From the NCBI GenBank assembly GCA_018813405.1, contig JAHJBW010000135.1, forward strand, positions 1-12,843: a DNA stretch of 12,843 nt, written 5' to 3'. This document shows positions 1-5,365 of this stretch, one piece after another (the first letter of the stretch is position 1; each line of letters starts with the position of its first letter). The stretch is from Candidatus Margulisiibacteriota bacterium. GTDB taxonomy: Bacteria; Margulisbacteria; WOR-1; XYC2-FULL-46-14; JAHJBW01. The position numbers were made by a program, and so were the translations under genes. The notes under the pieces are model-generated. The model did no database searches. It worked only from the letters and a program-made list of their open reading frames with translations, and was not told the origin of the DNA.

Positions 1-79
1 AGCGATTCCTGGCCTGTGATTCTCCTGAAAACGATATCAATAGATTTTTCTCTGTCTTTGTCCCTTTCAGACTTTTCAT
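1..79 (-). CDS. rbr: Rubrerythrin, N-terminal part (runs off the left edge)
   Basis: Reading the minus strand from the ATG at 79 gives 26 residues starting MKSLKGTKTEKNLL and ending GESQARNR. This is the typical beginning of rubrerythrin, where the Glu of GESQARNR is a ligand of the non-haem diiron site. Rubrerythrin is a cytoplasmic peroxidase that reduces hydrogen peroxide in anaerobes. A strong ribosome binding site (GGAGG, 8 nt before the ATG) supports the start. The rest of the four-helix domain and the rubredoxin-like tail lie outside the window. It follows trxA on the same strand after 57 nt of very AT-rich DNA, so the two may share a transcript. The family call rests on this short, characteristic N-terminus only. 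Confidence 0.8.
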   Translation of the reverse strand, partial: MKSLKGTKTEKNLLISFSGESQARNR

Positions 80-136
80 CTAATATTCCTCCCCTATATA
101 ATTCTACCTTGTTTTTAATTATAAAATTTTTAATTT

Positions 137-451
137 TTAAAGGTATTTTTTAACAACATCTTCAAATTCAGCTTCCGGCAACAGCCCCACCAATCTCTCA
201 ACTTCCTTCCCATCTTTGAAGATGATGATACACGGGATCCCGGTCACCGCCAGCTCGGTCGCCTTCTGGGGATTGCCGGTAGTATCCACTTTGCAGAACT
301 TTATTGCCGGATATTTCTGTGACATTTTGTCATACGTCGGCGCCATCATGCGGCAGGGTCCGCACCAGGGAGCCCAGAAATCGACAAAGGCAACACCTTT
401 GTATTGTTCTACCTCGGACATGAACTGTGCGTCTGTTATTGCTTTTGCCAT
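137..451 (-). CDS. trxA: Thioredoxin
   Basis: A 104-residue protein of normal thioredoxin length. It carries the active site W29-C30-G31-P32-C33, the buried Asp in VDFWA, and the cis-proline loop TGIP at residues 70-73, followed by FKDGKEV. It reduces protein disulphides in the cytoplasm and is itself normally recharged by thioredoxin reductase, which is not in this window. Two additional cysteines are visible, C53 and C74; C74 directly follows the cis-proline, where Thr is the common residue. A ribosome binding site (AGAAGGAT, 461-468) precedes the ATG, and an extended -10 box lies at 479-487. It sits between the PAS sensor pair and rubrerythrin, which fits a redox or oxidative-stress group. 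Confidence 0.96.
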   Translation of the reverse strand: MAKAITDAQFMSEVEQYKGVAFVDFWAPWCGPCRMMAPTYDKMSQKYPAIKFCKVDTTGNPQKATELAVTGIPCIIIFKDGKEVERLVGLLPEAEFEDVVKKYL

Positions 452-478
452 AAATATGCCATCCTTCTGCTTATTTAT

Positions 479-487
479 ATTATATCA
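479..487 (-). promoter_or_regulatory. Extended -10 promoter for trxA
   Basis: On the minus strand the sequence reads TGATATAAT, a perfect TATAAT hexamer with the TGn extension. It ends about 27 nt before the thioredoxin ATG, leaving room for a short leader with the ribosome binding site. No good -35 hexamer is seen at normal spacing, as is allowed for extended -10 promoters. It would let trxA be transcribed independently of the upstream PAS genes. Confidence 0.55.
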
Positions 488-500
488 CACCCCGCAAGAC

Positions 501-1838
501 CTATATTTCTTTATACTTTGGGGACTTTCCCAGTGTCTTTAAAAGATCGTTTACCTCTTTTTCAAGGGAGATCATCTTGATCTCCCTGCCGGAGGCAACA
601 TTATGGAATATTTCCAGCTCGCCAAGTTTATCTTTAAGATCAACATTAAGTTTCTTTATTTGCTCGGATTTTTCGTCAGCTTCACCTTTAGACTTCCGGG
701 CATCCTCCAGCATCCGCGAAACATCCTCTTTGGCTTTTTCTAGTTGTCCGATAATTTGCTCCTTATCCGCCAGCAGTTTTTTCTCCTCACTGATGTCATG
801 AAAAACCATAATGCATCCCAACTCCTGCCCGAATCTGTCCTTGGCCAGACAGGCGTTCAGCCGCACCGAAAGTCTGTCGCCTTTTTTATTCATAAGCTCC
901 GTCAAAAATCCCTTTAAAATATTTTTACCTGTATATACTTCGGAGAGTTCCTCCGCCAATATAGTGGATTTTTCTTTTGCAATGATCGTATATAGCGGCA
1001 TATCGATCAATTCTCGCATGGTCAAAAAACCGGAAAACTCCAGAAAGCGCTTGTTGGCCATTAAGATATTGCCTGACTCATCCGTTACTGCCAGGTAATC
1101 GGGCATGGTATTAATAATGTCTTCAGCCACTAAAGCCGGGGTAACGACAAATAAACCAAACCTTAGCATCGCCACGGTAAAGAACAATATGTAAATAGTG
1201 GTGGGCAAGGTTATCGGCGCCGGTATCTGAAGTTTGAATGCCAGAGGGAGTATCAACACCACAATAACCCCAATGAAAAAGGAGATCGTAAGGCCAAGAA
1301 GCATAAAGAAACTTAGCTTGCGCTCGCGCACTTTCTTTAGTCTTTTCATGGCAAGAACACAAAATATAAATTGAAGAGCAAAATAGGCCGTCGTATACAG
1401 GAAAAGAACACCATATAGTTGACCGATCACAGGACTGAATGTGCCATAAACTGTCAGCTCTACCCCCGAATAGAACCAATTCGTAGTTAGACTGATAACG
1501 CTCATTATTGGGACGGGGATATATATTAACAATACTGTCCAGGGGTTTTTTACAAAGTCAACTTTTGCCAGCAAAAGCAGAAAATGGAAAGCAAGCGCCA
1601 TTCCCACAAACCAAAGGAAATTGGCTATCTGTATATACAACATCTGGTTACTTCGGGAAGGATCAAGCATAGCTATGACATATATCAGATTAAAAAATGA
1701 AAAGGTAAATACGCCAGCCACAAAAATACGGCTTAGTATTTCTTTTGGGGTTCTTATCAAAGCAAATGTCCCGCTGAAAAACCCCACCGACATCCCAATA
1801 ATAATGATAATAATATTAACAGCAACTACTAAGTTCAT
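501..1838 (-). CDS. Membrane PAS sensor protein (7-TM histidine-kinase-type N-domain, PAS, coiled coil) without output domain
   Basis: This 445-residue protein has about seven hydrophobic segments in its first 230 residues, resembling the 7-TM N-terminal region found in some histidine kinases. A PAS domain follows at about residues 235-350 (AEDIINTMPDYLAVTDESG at its start, FHDISEEKK at its end). Residues 350-410 are charged and heptad-like, suggesting a coiled coil. The C-terminus holds GREIKMISLEKEVN and ends PKYKEI. No HisKA, HATPase, GGDEF, EAL or methyl-accepting region is present, so its signalling partner is unknown. The start ATG overlaps the stop of the upstream PAS gene as ATGA, indicating translational coupling. 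The same C-terminal tail occurs in that upstream protein. It is probably a membrane sensor or scaffold; the ligand cannot be named. Confidence 0.85.
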   Translation of the reverse strand: MNLVVAVNIIIIIIGMSVGFFSGTFALIRTPKEILSRIFVAGVFTFSFFNLIYVIAMLDPSRSNQMLYIQIANFLWFVGMALAFHFLLLLAKVDFVKNPWTVLLIYIPVPIMSVISLTTNWFYSGVELTVYGTFSPVIGQLYGVLFLYTTAYFALQFIFCVLAMKRLKKVRERKLSFFMLLGLTISFFIGVIVVLILPLAFKLQIPAPITLPTTIYILFFTVAMLRFGLFVVTPALVAEDIINTMPDYLAVTDESGNILMANKRFLEFSGFLTMRELIDMPLYTIIAKEKSTILAEELSEVYTGKNILKGFLTELMNKKGDRLSVRLNACLAKDRFGQELGCIMVFHDISEEKKLLADKEQIIGQLEKAKEDVSRMLEDARKSKGEADEKSEQIKKLNVDLKDKLGELEIFHNVASGREIKMISLEKEVNDLLKTLGKSPKYKEI

Positions 1839-2836
1839 AAGACCCTGTACTTGGGGCCGCGGCCAAGTTCTACGAGGAGGGAATTGACCTCTTTTTCAAG
1901 GTCTATCATTTTTATCTCGCGGCCAATAGTAGCTTCATTTAATATTTCCATTTCACGCATTCTTTCTTTAAGGGCTGCTTCCGTCTTTTTCCTTTCGGCT
2001 ACTTCATGCTCCAGCTCTGAGGTCCTGTCGGTGACCCGGGCCTCAAGCTCGTCCTCCGCCTTTTCATGCTCGGTAATGTCCTTAAAAAACCATATCCTGC
2101 CGTAATATTCGCCTTCTCCCCCCGTTAGCGGGGAAGAATCCCTTTCAAACACCCTGCCATCCTTGAAACGGACCATGTCATGACTGCTTTCATCTGTATG
2201 AGCATACAGGTATCTTACTTTATTGATGAATTCATCCGGATCAGAAAGCTGGGGAAGGACGCAACCAAGCATTTTATCATCATTCTTTGATGATAAAATA
2301 TTGTCCGGTATGCTCCACATCTCCCCAAATCGCCTATTGAAAAGCACCGATCTCCCATTGTGATCAACGCAAAGGATGCCTTCTGGACAGGTAGCGGCCT
2401 GGGCTTCTAGCAAAACGTTCTTGAAATCCAGTTCTTGCTTGCCTTGTATCCGCCTGGAAACATCCCTTAAAATGCCCACGACATGGAATGCACTGCCAGC
2501 TTTCTTCACGGTGCTCCTGTAATCTTCATACCAGACATATTCTCCATCTTTCCTGCGCAAACGAAAAATAGTGGGTGAATACTCTCCGGCAGTTAAAGTG
2601 CGGTCAAAAGCCCTTTGGGCTTCCGCGACATCATCAGGATGCGTTAACTCGAATGGGGATTTTCCAATCAGATCTTGGGGCTGGTATCCCAGTATGCTAA
2701 TGCGCGGGCTTATATAGGTAAAATTACCTTTCGAGTCGGCAAAATAGACTATGTCCCTGCTGTACTCGACAATATCCTTGAACCTGTCGGAATTCATTAA
2801 TAGTTCTTTATATTTTTCGTTTTCGATAATGACCAT
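1835..2836 (-). CDS. Cytoplasmic double-PAS protein without output domain
   Basis: A soluble 333-residue protein. The first PAS domain spans about residues 16-130, with FKDIVEYSRDIVYFAD at its start and a PAC-like end (FHVVGILRDVSRR). A second PAS covers about 140-255, with CPEGILCVDHNGRSVLFN and ending IWFFKDITEHEKAE. A coiled coil follows (about 255-300, many Glu/Lys/Arg), then a tail with GREIKMIDLEKEVN that ends PKYRVL. No catalytic or DNA-binding domain is visible. PAS domains bind small ligands or cofactors such as haem or flavin, or mediate dimerisation; which applies here is not evident. It is the first gene of a two-gene unit with the membrane PAS protein (4-bp overlap), followed by trxA. 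The ATG at 2836 has an AGGA-type ribosome binding site and an upstream TATAAT. Confidence 0.85.
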   Translation of the reverse strand: MVIIENEKYKELLMNSDRFKDIVEYSRDIVYFADSKGNFTYISPRISILGYQPQDLIGKSPFELTHPDDVAEAQRAFDRTLTAGEYSPTIFRLRRKDGEYVWYEDYRSTVKKAGSAFHVVGILRDVSRRIQGKQELDFKNVLLEAQAATCPEGILCVDHNGRSVLFNRRFGEMWSIPDNILSSKNDDKMLGCVLPQLSDPDEFINKVRYLYAHTDESSHDMVRFKDGRVFERDSSPLTGGEGEYYGRIWFFKDITEHEKAEDELEARVTDRTSELEHEVAERKKTEAALKERMREMEILNEATIGREIKMIDLEKEVNSLLVELGRGPKYRVL

Positions 2837-2861
2837 TTATCTATATTCCTGTAATGACAAA

Positions 2862-2889
2862 ATTATAGAACAACACCCAACAAAGTAAA
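2862..2889 (-). promoter_or_regulatory. Promoter for the PAS gene pair
   Basis: Minus-strand TATAAT at 2862-2867 with a weaker -35-like TTTACT at 2884-2889, spaced by 16 nt. It lies about 25 nt upstream of the double-PAS ATG and is divergent from the promoter at 2898-2926, so the two face away from each other within a roughly 95-bp intergenic region. Confidence 0.5.
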
Positions 2890-2897
2890 GCGGCAGT

Positions 2898-2926
2898 TTG
2901 ACATCTGACCCCAATAATCATAGAAT
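2898..2926 (+). promoter_or_regulatory. Sigma-70-type promoter giving a leaderless start
   Basis: TTGACA at 2898-2903 is a perfect -35 hexamer, followed by exactly 17 nt and the -10 hexamer TAGAAT at 2921-2926. The expected transcription start is at about 2933, which is the first base of the ATG of the small membrane protein. No ribosome binding site fits between promoter and start. Confidence 0.7.
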
Positions 2927-2932
2927 TGATAT

Positions 2933-3178
2933 ATGGAATACGGCTCAAAATTTGGCATATGGCTTATTGAAATATCCGACAGAAGCCCTCTTTTCAAGGG
3001 CTCCGCACTATTGGCATTGGCCCTTCTGGCTTTTGCTTTTGCATATTTCGCCAGGAAAAAGCTGGGAGAACCCGCTGGATTCGGCTATTATCTTTTCATG
3101 GCGGTAAGCGTCTTTATTTTGTTTTACGGATCTTTTATACTCATTGCCCGACCCAACTGGTGGGCACTGCCTTACTAG
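2933..3178 (+). CDS. Small two-helix membrane protein of unknown function
   Basis: An 81-residue protein with two hydrophobic segments, about residues 23-41 (SALLALALLAFAFAYFA) and 51-71 (FMAVSVFILFYGSFILIA), separated by a short positively charged loop (RKKLGEP). It ends ARPNWWALPY. I do not recognise the family. It is likely real because a consensus promoter (TTGACA-17-TAGAAT) sits exactly where transcription would start at its ATG, and because the hydropathy is coherent. It has no ribosome binding site, which fits a leaderless mRNA. It stands alone, divergent from the PAS genes and followed by a repeat-rich stretch. Confidence 0.7.
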   Translation: MEYGSKFGIWLIEISDRSPLFKGSALLALALLAFAFAYFARKKLGEPAGFGYYLFMAVSVFILFYGSFILIARPNWWALPY

Positions 3179-3250
3179 AAATTAGATAGTGGTAAGTAGT
3201 GATTAGTAATTAGTGTTATCTAATTTCCAATCACTAATTTGTAATCACTA
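3178..3250. repeat. Interleaved inverted repeats (A-B-A'-B')
   Basis: Two AT-rich inverted repeats are interleaved. Arm A, GAAATTAGATA (3178-3188), is perfectly complementary to A' (3217-3227). Arm B, TAGTGATTAGTAATTAGTG (3197-3215), matches B' (3232-3250) at 17 of 19 positions. In RNA the two stems cannot both form as simple nested hairpins; they would compete or make a pseudoknot. The block starts on the last base of the small membrane protein stop codon and ends 13 bp before the damaged tRNA copy. It could be a small mobile-repeat remnant or a transcript-end structure. There is no poly-T tract, so a standard terminator is not supported. Confidence 0.7.
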
Positions 3251-3289
3251 GCGAGCGAAGCGTTGGGGGATCGTCTAACGGTAGGACTG

Positions 3290-3304
3290 TCCGCCTTAGG
3301 CGGA
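3290..3304. repeat. 15-bp palindrome (6-bp stem, TTA loop)
   Basis: TCCGCCTTAGGCGGA: stem TCCGCC/GGCGGA with loop TTA. It takes the place of the anticodon-arm segment of the tRNA-Gln copy with no change in length, extended by one flanking G-C pair. It has the same design as the palindromes at 3318-3332 and 3333-3347. Confidence 0.85.
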
Positions 3305-3317
3305 CGTATCGGGGTTC

Positions 3318-3332
3318 TGCGCCAAAGGCGCA
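3318..3332. repeat. 15-bp palindrome (6-bp stem, AAA loop)
   Basis: TGCGCCAAAGGCGCA: stem TGCGCC/GGCGCA with loop AAA. It is inserted in the T loop of the degenerate tRNA copy and directly abuts the next palindrome with no spacer. Confidence 0.85.
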
Positions 3333-3347
3333 TCCGCCTCCGGCGGA
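3333..3347. repeat. 15-bp palindrome (6-bp stem, TCC loop)
   Basis: TCCGCCTCCGGCGGA: stem TCCGCC/GGCGGA with loop TCC. Its stem is identical to that of the palindrome at 3290-3304, so the two could also pair with each other. It forms a tandem pair with the palindrome at 3318-3332; removing both restores the tRNA sequence GGGGTTC-GAATCCC exactly. Confidence 0.85.
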
Positions 3348-3376
3348 GAATCCCTGAGTGAATATTTGGTTTAAAA

Positions 3377-3622
3377 ATGGCTTTTTATATTTATGTTATA
3401 AGAAGTTTGGAATACAACAATAATTATATTGGTAGCACTGAAAACGTCGAGAAAAGACTTAAGGAACATAATGCTGGTAAATGCAGGTATACTAGCGGAC
3501 GATGTCCGTGGGTATTGGCTTATCAAGAAGAATATCCGACGCGCGGCGAAGCAATGAAAAGGGAGAAATTCCTGAAGTCAGGGCAAGGAAGGAAGTTTCT
3601 TAAGGATCGCATTTTAGTGTGA
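3377..3622 (+). CDS. Small GIY-YIG endonuclease
   Basis: An 81-residue, single-domain GIY-YIG protein. Visible motif positions are Y4-I-Y6 near the start, Y17-I-G19-S, R27 and H31 in the helix VEKRLKEHN, and E58/E63 in TRGEAMKREKFLKSGQG. These correspond to the nuclease fold with its tyrosines, arginine and metal-binding glutamate. The length is normal for stand-alone GIY-YIG proteins and far too short for UvrC. There is no DNA-recognition domain, so the target is unknown. The ORF lies between a broken and an intact tRNA-Gln copy, and its TGA ends 3 nt before the tRNA. No ribosome binding site is seen upstream (AT-rich TTTGGTTTAAAA). By eye it is more AT-rich than its neighbours. Both features fit a mobile, homing-like gene, which is inference. 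Confidence 0.88.
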   Translation: MAFYIYVIRSLEYNNNYIGSTENVEKRLKEHNAGKCRYTSGRCPWVLAYQEEYPTRGEAMKREKFLKSGQGRKFLKDRILV

Positions 3623-3625
3623 TAA

Positions 3626-3699
3626 TGGGGGATCGTCTAACGGTAGGACTGCAGCCTCTGGAGCTGCGTATCGGGGTTCGAATCCCTGTCCCCCAGCCA
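3626..3699 (+). tRNA. tRNA-Gln (anticodon CUG)
   Basis: A complete cloverleaf is visible: acceptor TGGGGGA (3626-3632) pairs with TCCCCCA (3689-3695); D stem GTC/GAC; anticodon stem GCAGC (3651-3655) with GCTGC (3663-3667) and loop CTCTGGA; T arm CGGGG-TTCGAAT-CCCTG. The anticodon CTG at 3658-3660 reads CAG (Gln). The discriminator is G3696 and CCA is encoded (3697-3699). It starts only 3 nt after the GIY-YIG stop codon, so it is probably cut from a longer transcript by RNase P. No clear separate promoter is seen. Confidence 0.95.
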
Positions 3700-3714
3700 A
3701 TTATTAAATGTCGC

Positions 3715-3719
3715 GAGGT
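3715..3719 (+). promoter_or_regulatory. Ribosome binding site deciding the esterase start
   Basis: GAGGT lies 9 nt before the ATG at 3729. The earlier in-frame ATG at 3708 has only tRNA-end sequence before it and lies upstream of this site, so 3729 is preferred. Confidence 0.65.
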
Positions 3720-3728
3720 AGGATAGAA

Positions 3729-5357
3729 ATGCATAGAAAAACGATCCTTTCCATCACGATATTCAGCCTGTTAGCAATAATTTATCCTTTCACATTCTGC
3801 TCTGCTTCAATAGCCACAGTTATACTAACCGAAAAAGTAAAGACAGAAAATGGCTGGATCAAAGGGGTTGATGTGAACGGATTGCATACTTATTTTGGGA
3901 TACCCTATGCCGCGCCGCCTGTCGGGGCTCTACGCTGGAGACCACCCCAAAAGGCCGCCGCTTGGAAAGGTGAAAGGGACGCAACCAACTTTGGCCCTTC
4001 GTGTCCGCAAGAAAAGTCTTCCACAGAGGATGTTGGCACTATCAGTGAAGATTGCCTATATCTCAATATCTGGAGCCCGGCAAAACTTGTAAATGAGGGG
4101 CTTCCTGTAATGGTGTGGATACACGGCGGTGGTTTTATGCAGGGGTCCGGATCGGTCGCCGAGTATGATTGCCAGAACCTTGCCAGAATGGGCGTTGTTG
4201 GCATTACAATCAATTACCGTTTGGGAGCCCTGGGTTTTCTTGCCCATCCGCTTTTGTCACTGGAATCACAGCAGAAAGTTTCAGGCAACTACGGCCTGCT
4301 TGACCAGATAGCCGCGCTGCAATGGATAAAAGATAATATTGCCGCTTTTGGCGGAAATCCCGAAAATGTCACTATTTTTGGAGAATCCGCCGGCGCAGTA
4401 AGTGTCACAATGCATATGCTTTCTCCATTATCAAAAGATCTTTTTCAGGGAGCCATCGCAGAAAGCGGGAATCCCTTCACCACCCTTCGCGCGCTTGAGA
4501 CCTGCGCGCCCACAACGCTCAAAGAAGCCGAAGAACAGGGTGAAAGGTTCGCGCAGGCGCTTGGGTGCGACGGAGCGGAGGATGTTCTGGCTGCCATGCG
4601 CGCCAAAACACCCGAAGAACTTTTGGCCGCCACTAATATGCGGCTGGACAGCCTGGGAATAAGGTCCAGGGATTTCCAGTTCACGCCATTTTATGATGGA
4701 TACGTTCTCCCTGTCTCTGCCCGGATCATCAACCATGTTCCGCTCATAATAGGAAACAACGCTTCCGAGGGGAACCTCTTCCATAATAGCGTAGCTATGC
4801 CTGAATATAAAAAGTACATTGAGGGCCTCTGCGGACCCTATGCCCCGCAAATGCTGGAGAGATTTTCTGCCAACAATTTCGGGTCGCTGGATAAGGCTTA
4901 TTACAGGTTTTTGACCGTTTATGCCTTTGCCGAACCTGCCAGGATGTTCGCGGGTAAAAATTCGGCCGATTCTTATCTTTTTCTGTTCAGCAGGGTTCCT
5001 GATACTGAAACCGGCAAGACCCTGGGCGCCTGCCACGGGATAGAGCTCCCCTATGTTTTCGGATATGTAGATCCAAGCCAGGGATATGACAGGACAGATC
5101 TAAGCCTGTCTGAGAATATTATGAAATACTGGACGAATTTCGCCAGGACAAAGGACCCGAATGGGGAAGGTCTTGTCCTATGGCCAAAATATGACGCAAT
5201 ATCTGATAAGGCGATCGTTTTTGGCGACACCATCAATGCGGAAGCTGATCTCGATACCGCGGATCGCACCCTGATAAGGAAAACCCTTGATGCCTTGATG
5301 CCTCGGTGCCTTGATGCTTGCCCTGAGCCTGTCGAAGGGCCTTTCCCTGTGCTATAA
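3729..5357 (+). CDS. Secreted type-B carboxylesterase (para-nitrobenzyl esterase family)
   Basis: From the ATG at 3729 the protein has 542 residues, normal for this alpha/beta-hydrolase family. It begins with a signal peptide (HRK, then a hydrophobic core to about residue 28). Family marks are SEDCLYLN from residue 106, the oxyanion-hole motif HGGGF from H132, the nucleophile elbow GESAG with Ser220, the acid Glu347 in NASEGN, and His436 in ACHGIELPY. It should hydrolyse carboxylic esters outside the cytoplasm; the natural substrate is not evident. The last 20 or so residues (CLDACPEPVEGPFPVL) come from tandem octamers and a dispersed repeat rather than from the esterase fold. The stop codon TAA lies inside the nadB -10 box. 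An in-frame start 21 nt upstream is less likely. Confidence 0.93.
   Translation: MHRKTILSITIFSLLAIIYPFTFCSASIATVILTEKVKTENGWIKGVDVNGLHTYFGIPYAAPPVGALRWRPPQKAAAWKGERDATNFGPSCPQEKSSTEDVGTISEDCLYLNIWSPAKLVNEGLPVMVWIHGGGFMQGSGSVAEYDCQNLARMGVVGITINYRLGALGFLAHPLLSLESQQKVSGNYGLLDQIAALQWIKDNIAAFGGNPENVTIFGESAGAVSVTMHMLSPLSKDLFQGAIAESGNPFTTLRALETCAPTTLKEAEEQGERFAQALGCDGAEDVLAAMRAKTPEELLAATNMRLDSLGIRSRDFQFTPFYDGYVLPVSARIINHVPLIIGNNASEGNLFHNSVAMPEYKKYIEGLCGPYAPQMLERFSANNFGSLDKAYYRFLTVYAFAEPARMFAGKNSADSYLFLFSRVPDTETGKTLGACHGIELPYVFGYVDPSQGYDRTDLSLSENIMKYWTNFARTKDPNGEGLVLWPKYDAISDKAIVFGDTINAEADLDTADRTLIRKTLDALMPRCLDACPEPVEGPFPVL
5286..5317 (+). repeat. Four tandem octamers CTTGATGC
   Basis: Units at 5286-5293, 5294-5301, 5302-5309 and 5310-5317; the first, second and fourth are identical (CTTGATGC) and the third is CTCGGTGC. 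The array lies in the last codons of the esterase and is followed after 2 nt by the palindromic repeat at 5320-5340. Octamers do not keep frame, so the encoded tail is non-repetitive. Confidence 0.8.
5320..5340. repeat. Dispersed palindromic repeat ('PEPVEG' type) in the esterase 3' end
   Basis: The core CCCTGAGCCTGTCGAAGGG with flanking G and C forms an imperfect palindrome with GCCCT/AGGGC ends. Translated in the esterase frame it gives CPEPVEG, and on the opposite strand it gives a PSTGSGQ-like peptide. This repeat is familiar from many draft bacterial genomes, where such peptides appear at protein ends. Only one copy is in this window. Confidence 0.7.
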
Positions 5358-5358
5358 T
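5350..5358 (+). promoter_or_regulatory. Extended -10 promoter for nadB, leaderless start
   Basis: TGCTATAAT: a perfect TATAAT at 5353-5358 with the TGn extension. The ATG of nadB is at 5366, so the expected transcription start falls on or right beside it. There is no ribosome binding site. The box contains the esterase stop codon (5355-5357), and the position of a -35 box would be occupied by the palindromic repeat. Confidence 0.6.
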
Positions 5359-5365
5359 TATCTAA

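Larger units (their letters stand above)
3264..3356 (+). pseudogene. Degenerate tRNA-Gln copy interrupted by palindromes
   Basis: This stretch matches the intact tRNA-Gln at 3626-3688 in three exact blocks: 26 nt of acceptor 5' strand and D arm (3264-3289), 13 nt of variable region and T stem (3305-3317), and 9 nt of T arm (3348-3356). Between the first two blocks the 15-nt anticodon hairpin segment is replaced by a 15-nt palindrome. Between the last two, inside the T loop, 30 nt are inserted. The 3' acceptor strand and CCA are missing. It cannot be a normal tRNA: the anticodon loop would read CCTTAGG, with C instead of U33, and the T loop is broken. It may still fold as a tRNA-like RNA. Confidence 0.85.

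Noticed and set aside
80..136. Terminator after thioredoxin
   Set aside because: The stretch is AT-rich with short A/T self-complementarity but has no GC-containing hairpin followed by a T-run on the minus strand.
3264..3356. Possible ochre-suppressor tRNA (loop centre TTA)
   Set aside because: Position 33 would be C instead of the invariant U, the loop bases can extend the stem, the T loop is split by 30 nt and the 3' acceptor strand with CCA is absent.
3377..3622. UvrC nucleotide-excision repair subunit
   Set aside because: Only the GIY-YIG module is present in 81 residues; UvrC needs UVR, RNase H-like and HhH domains.
4431..5036. 201-residue minus-strand frame opposite the esterase
   Set aside because: Shadow of the esterase coding frame; no recognisable domain.
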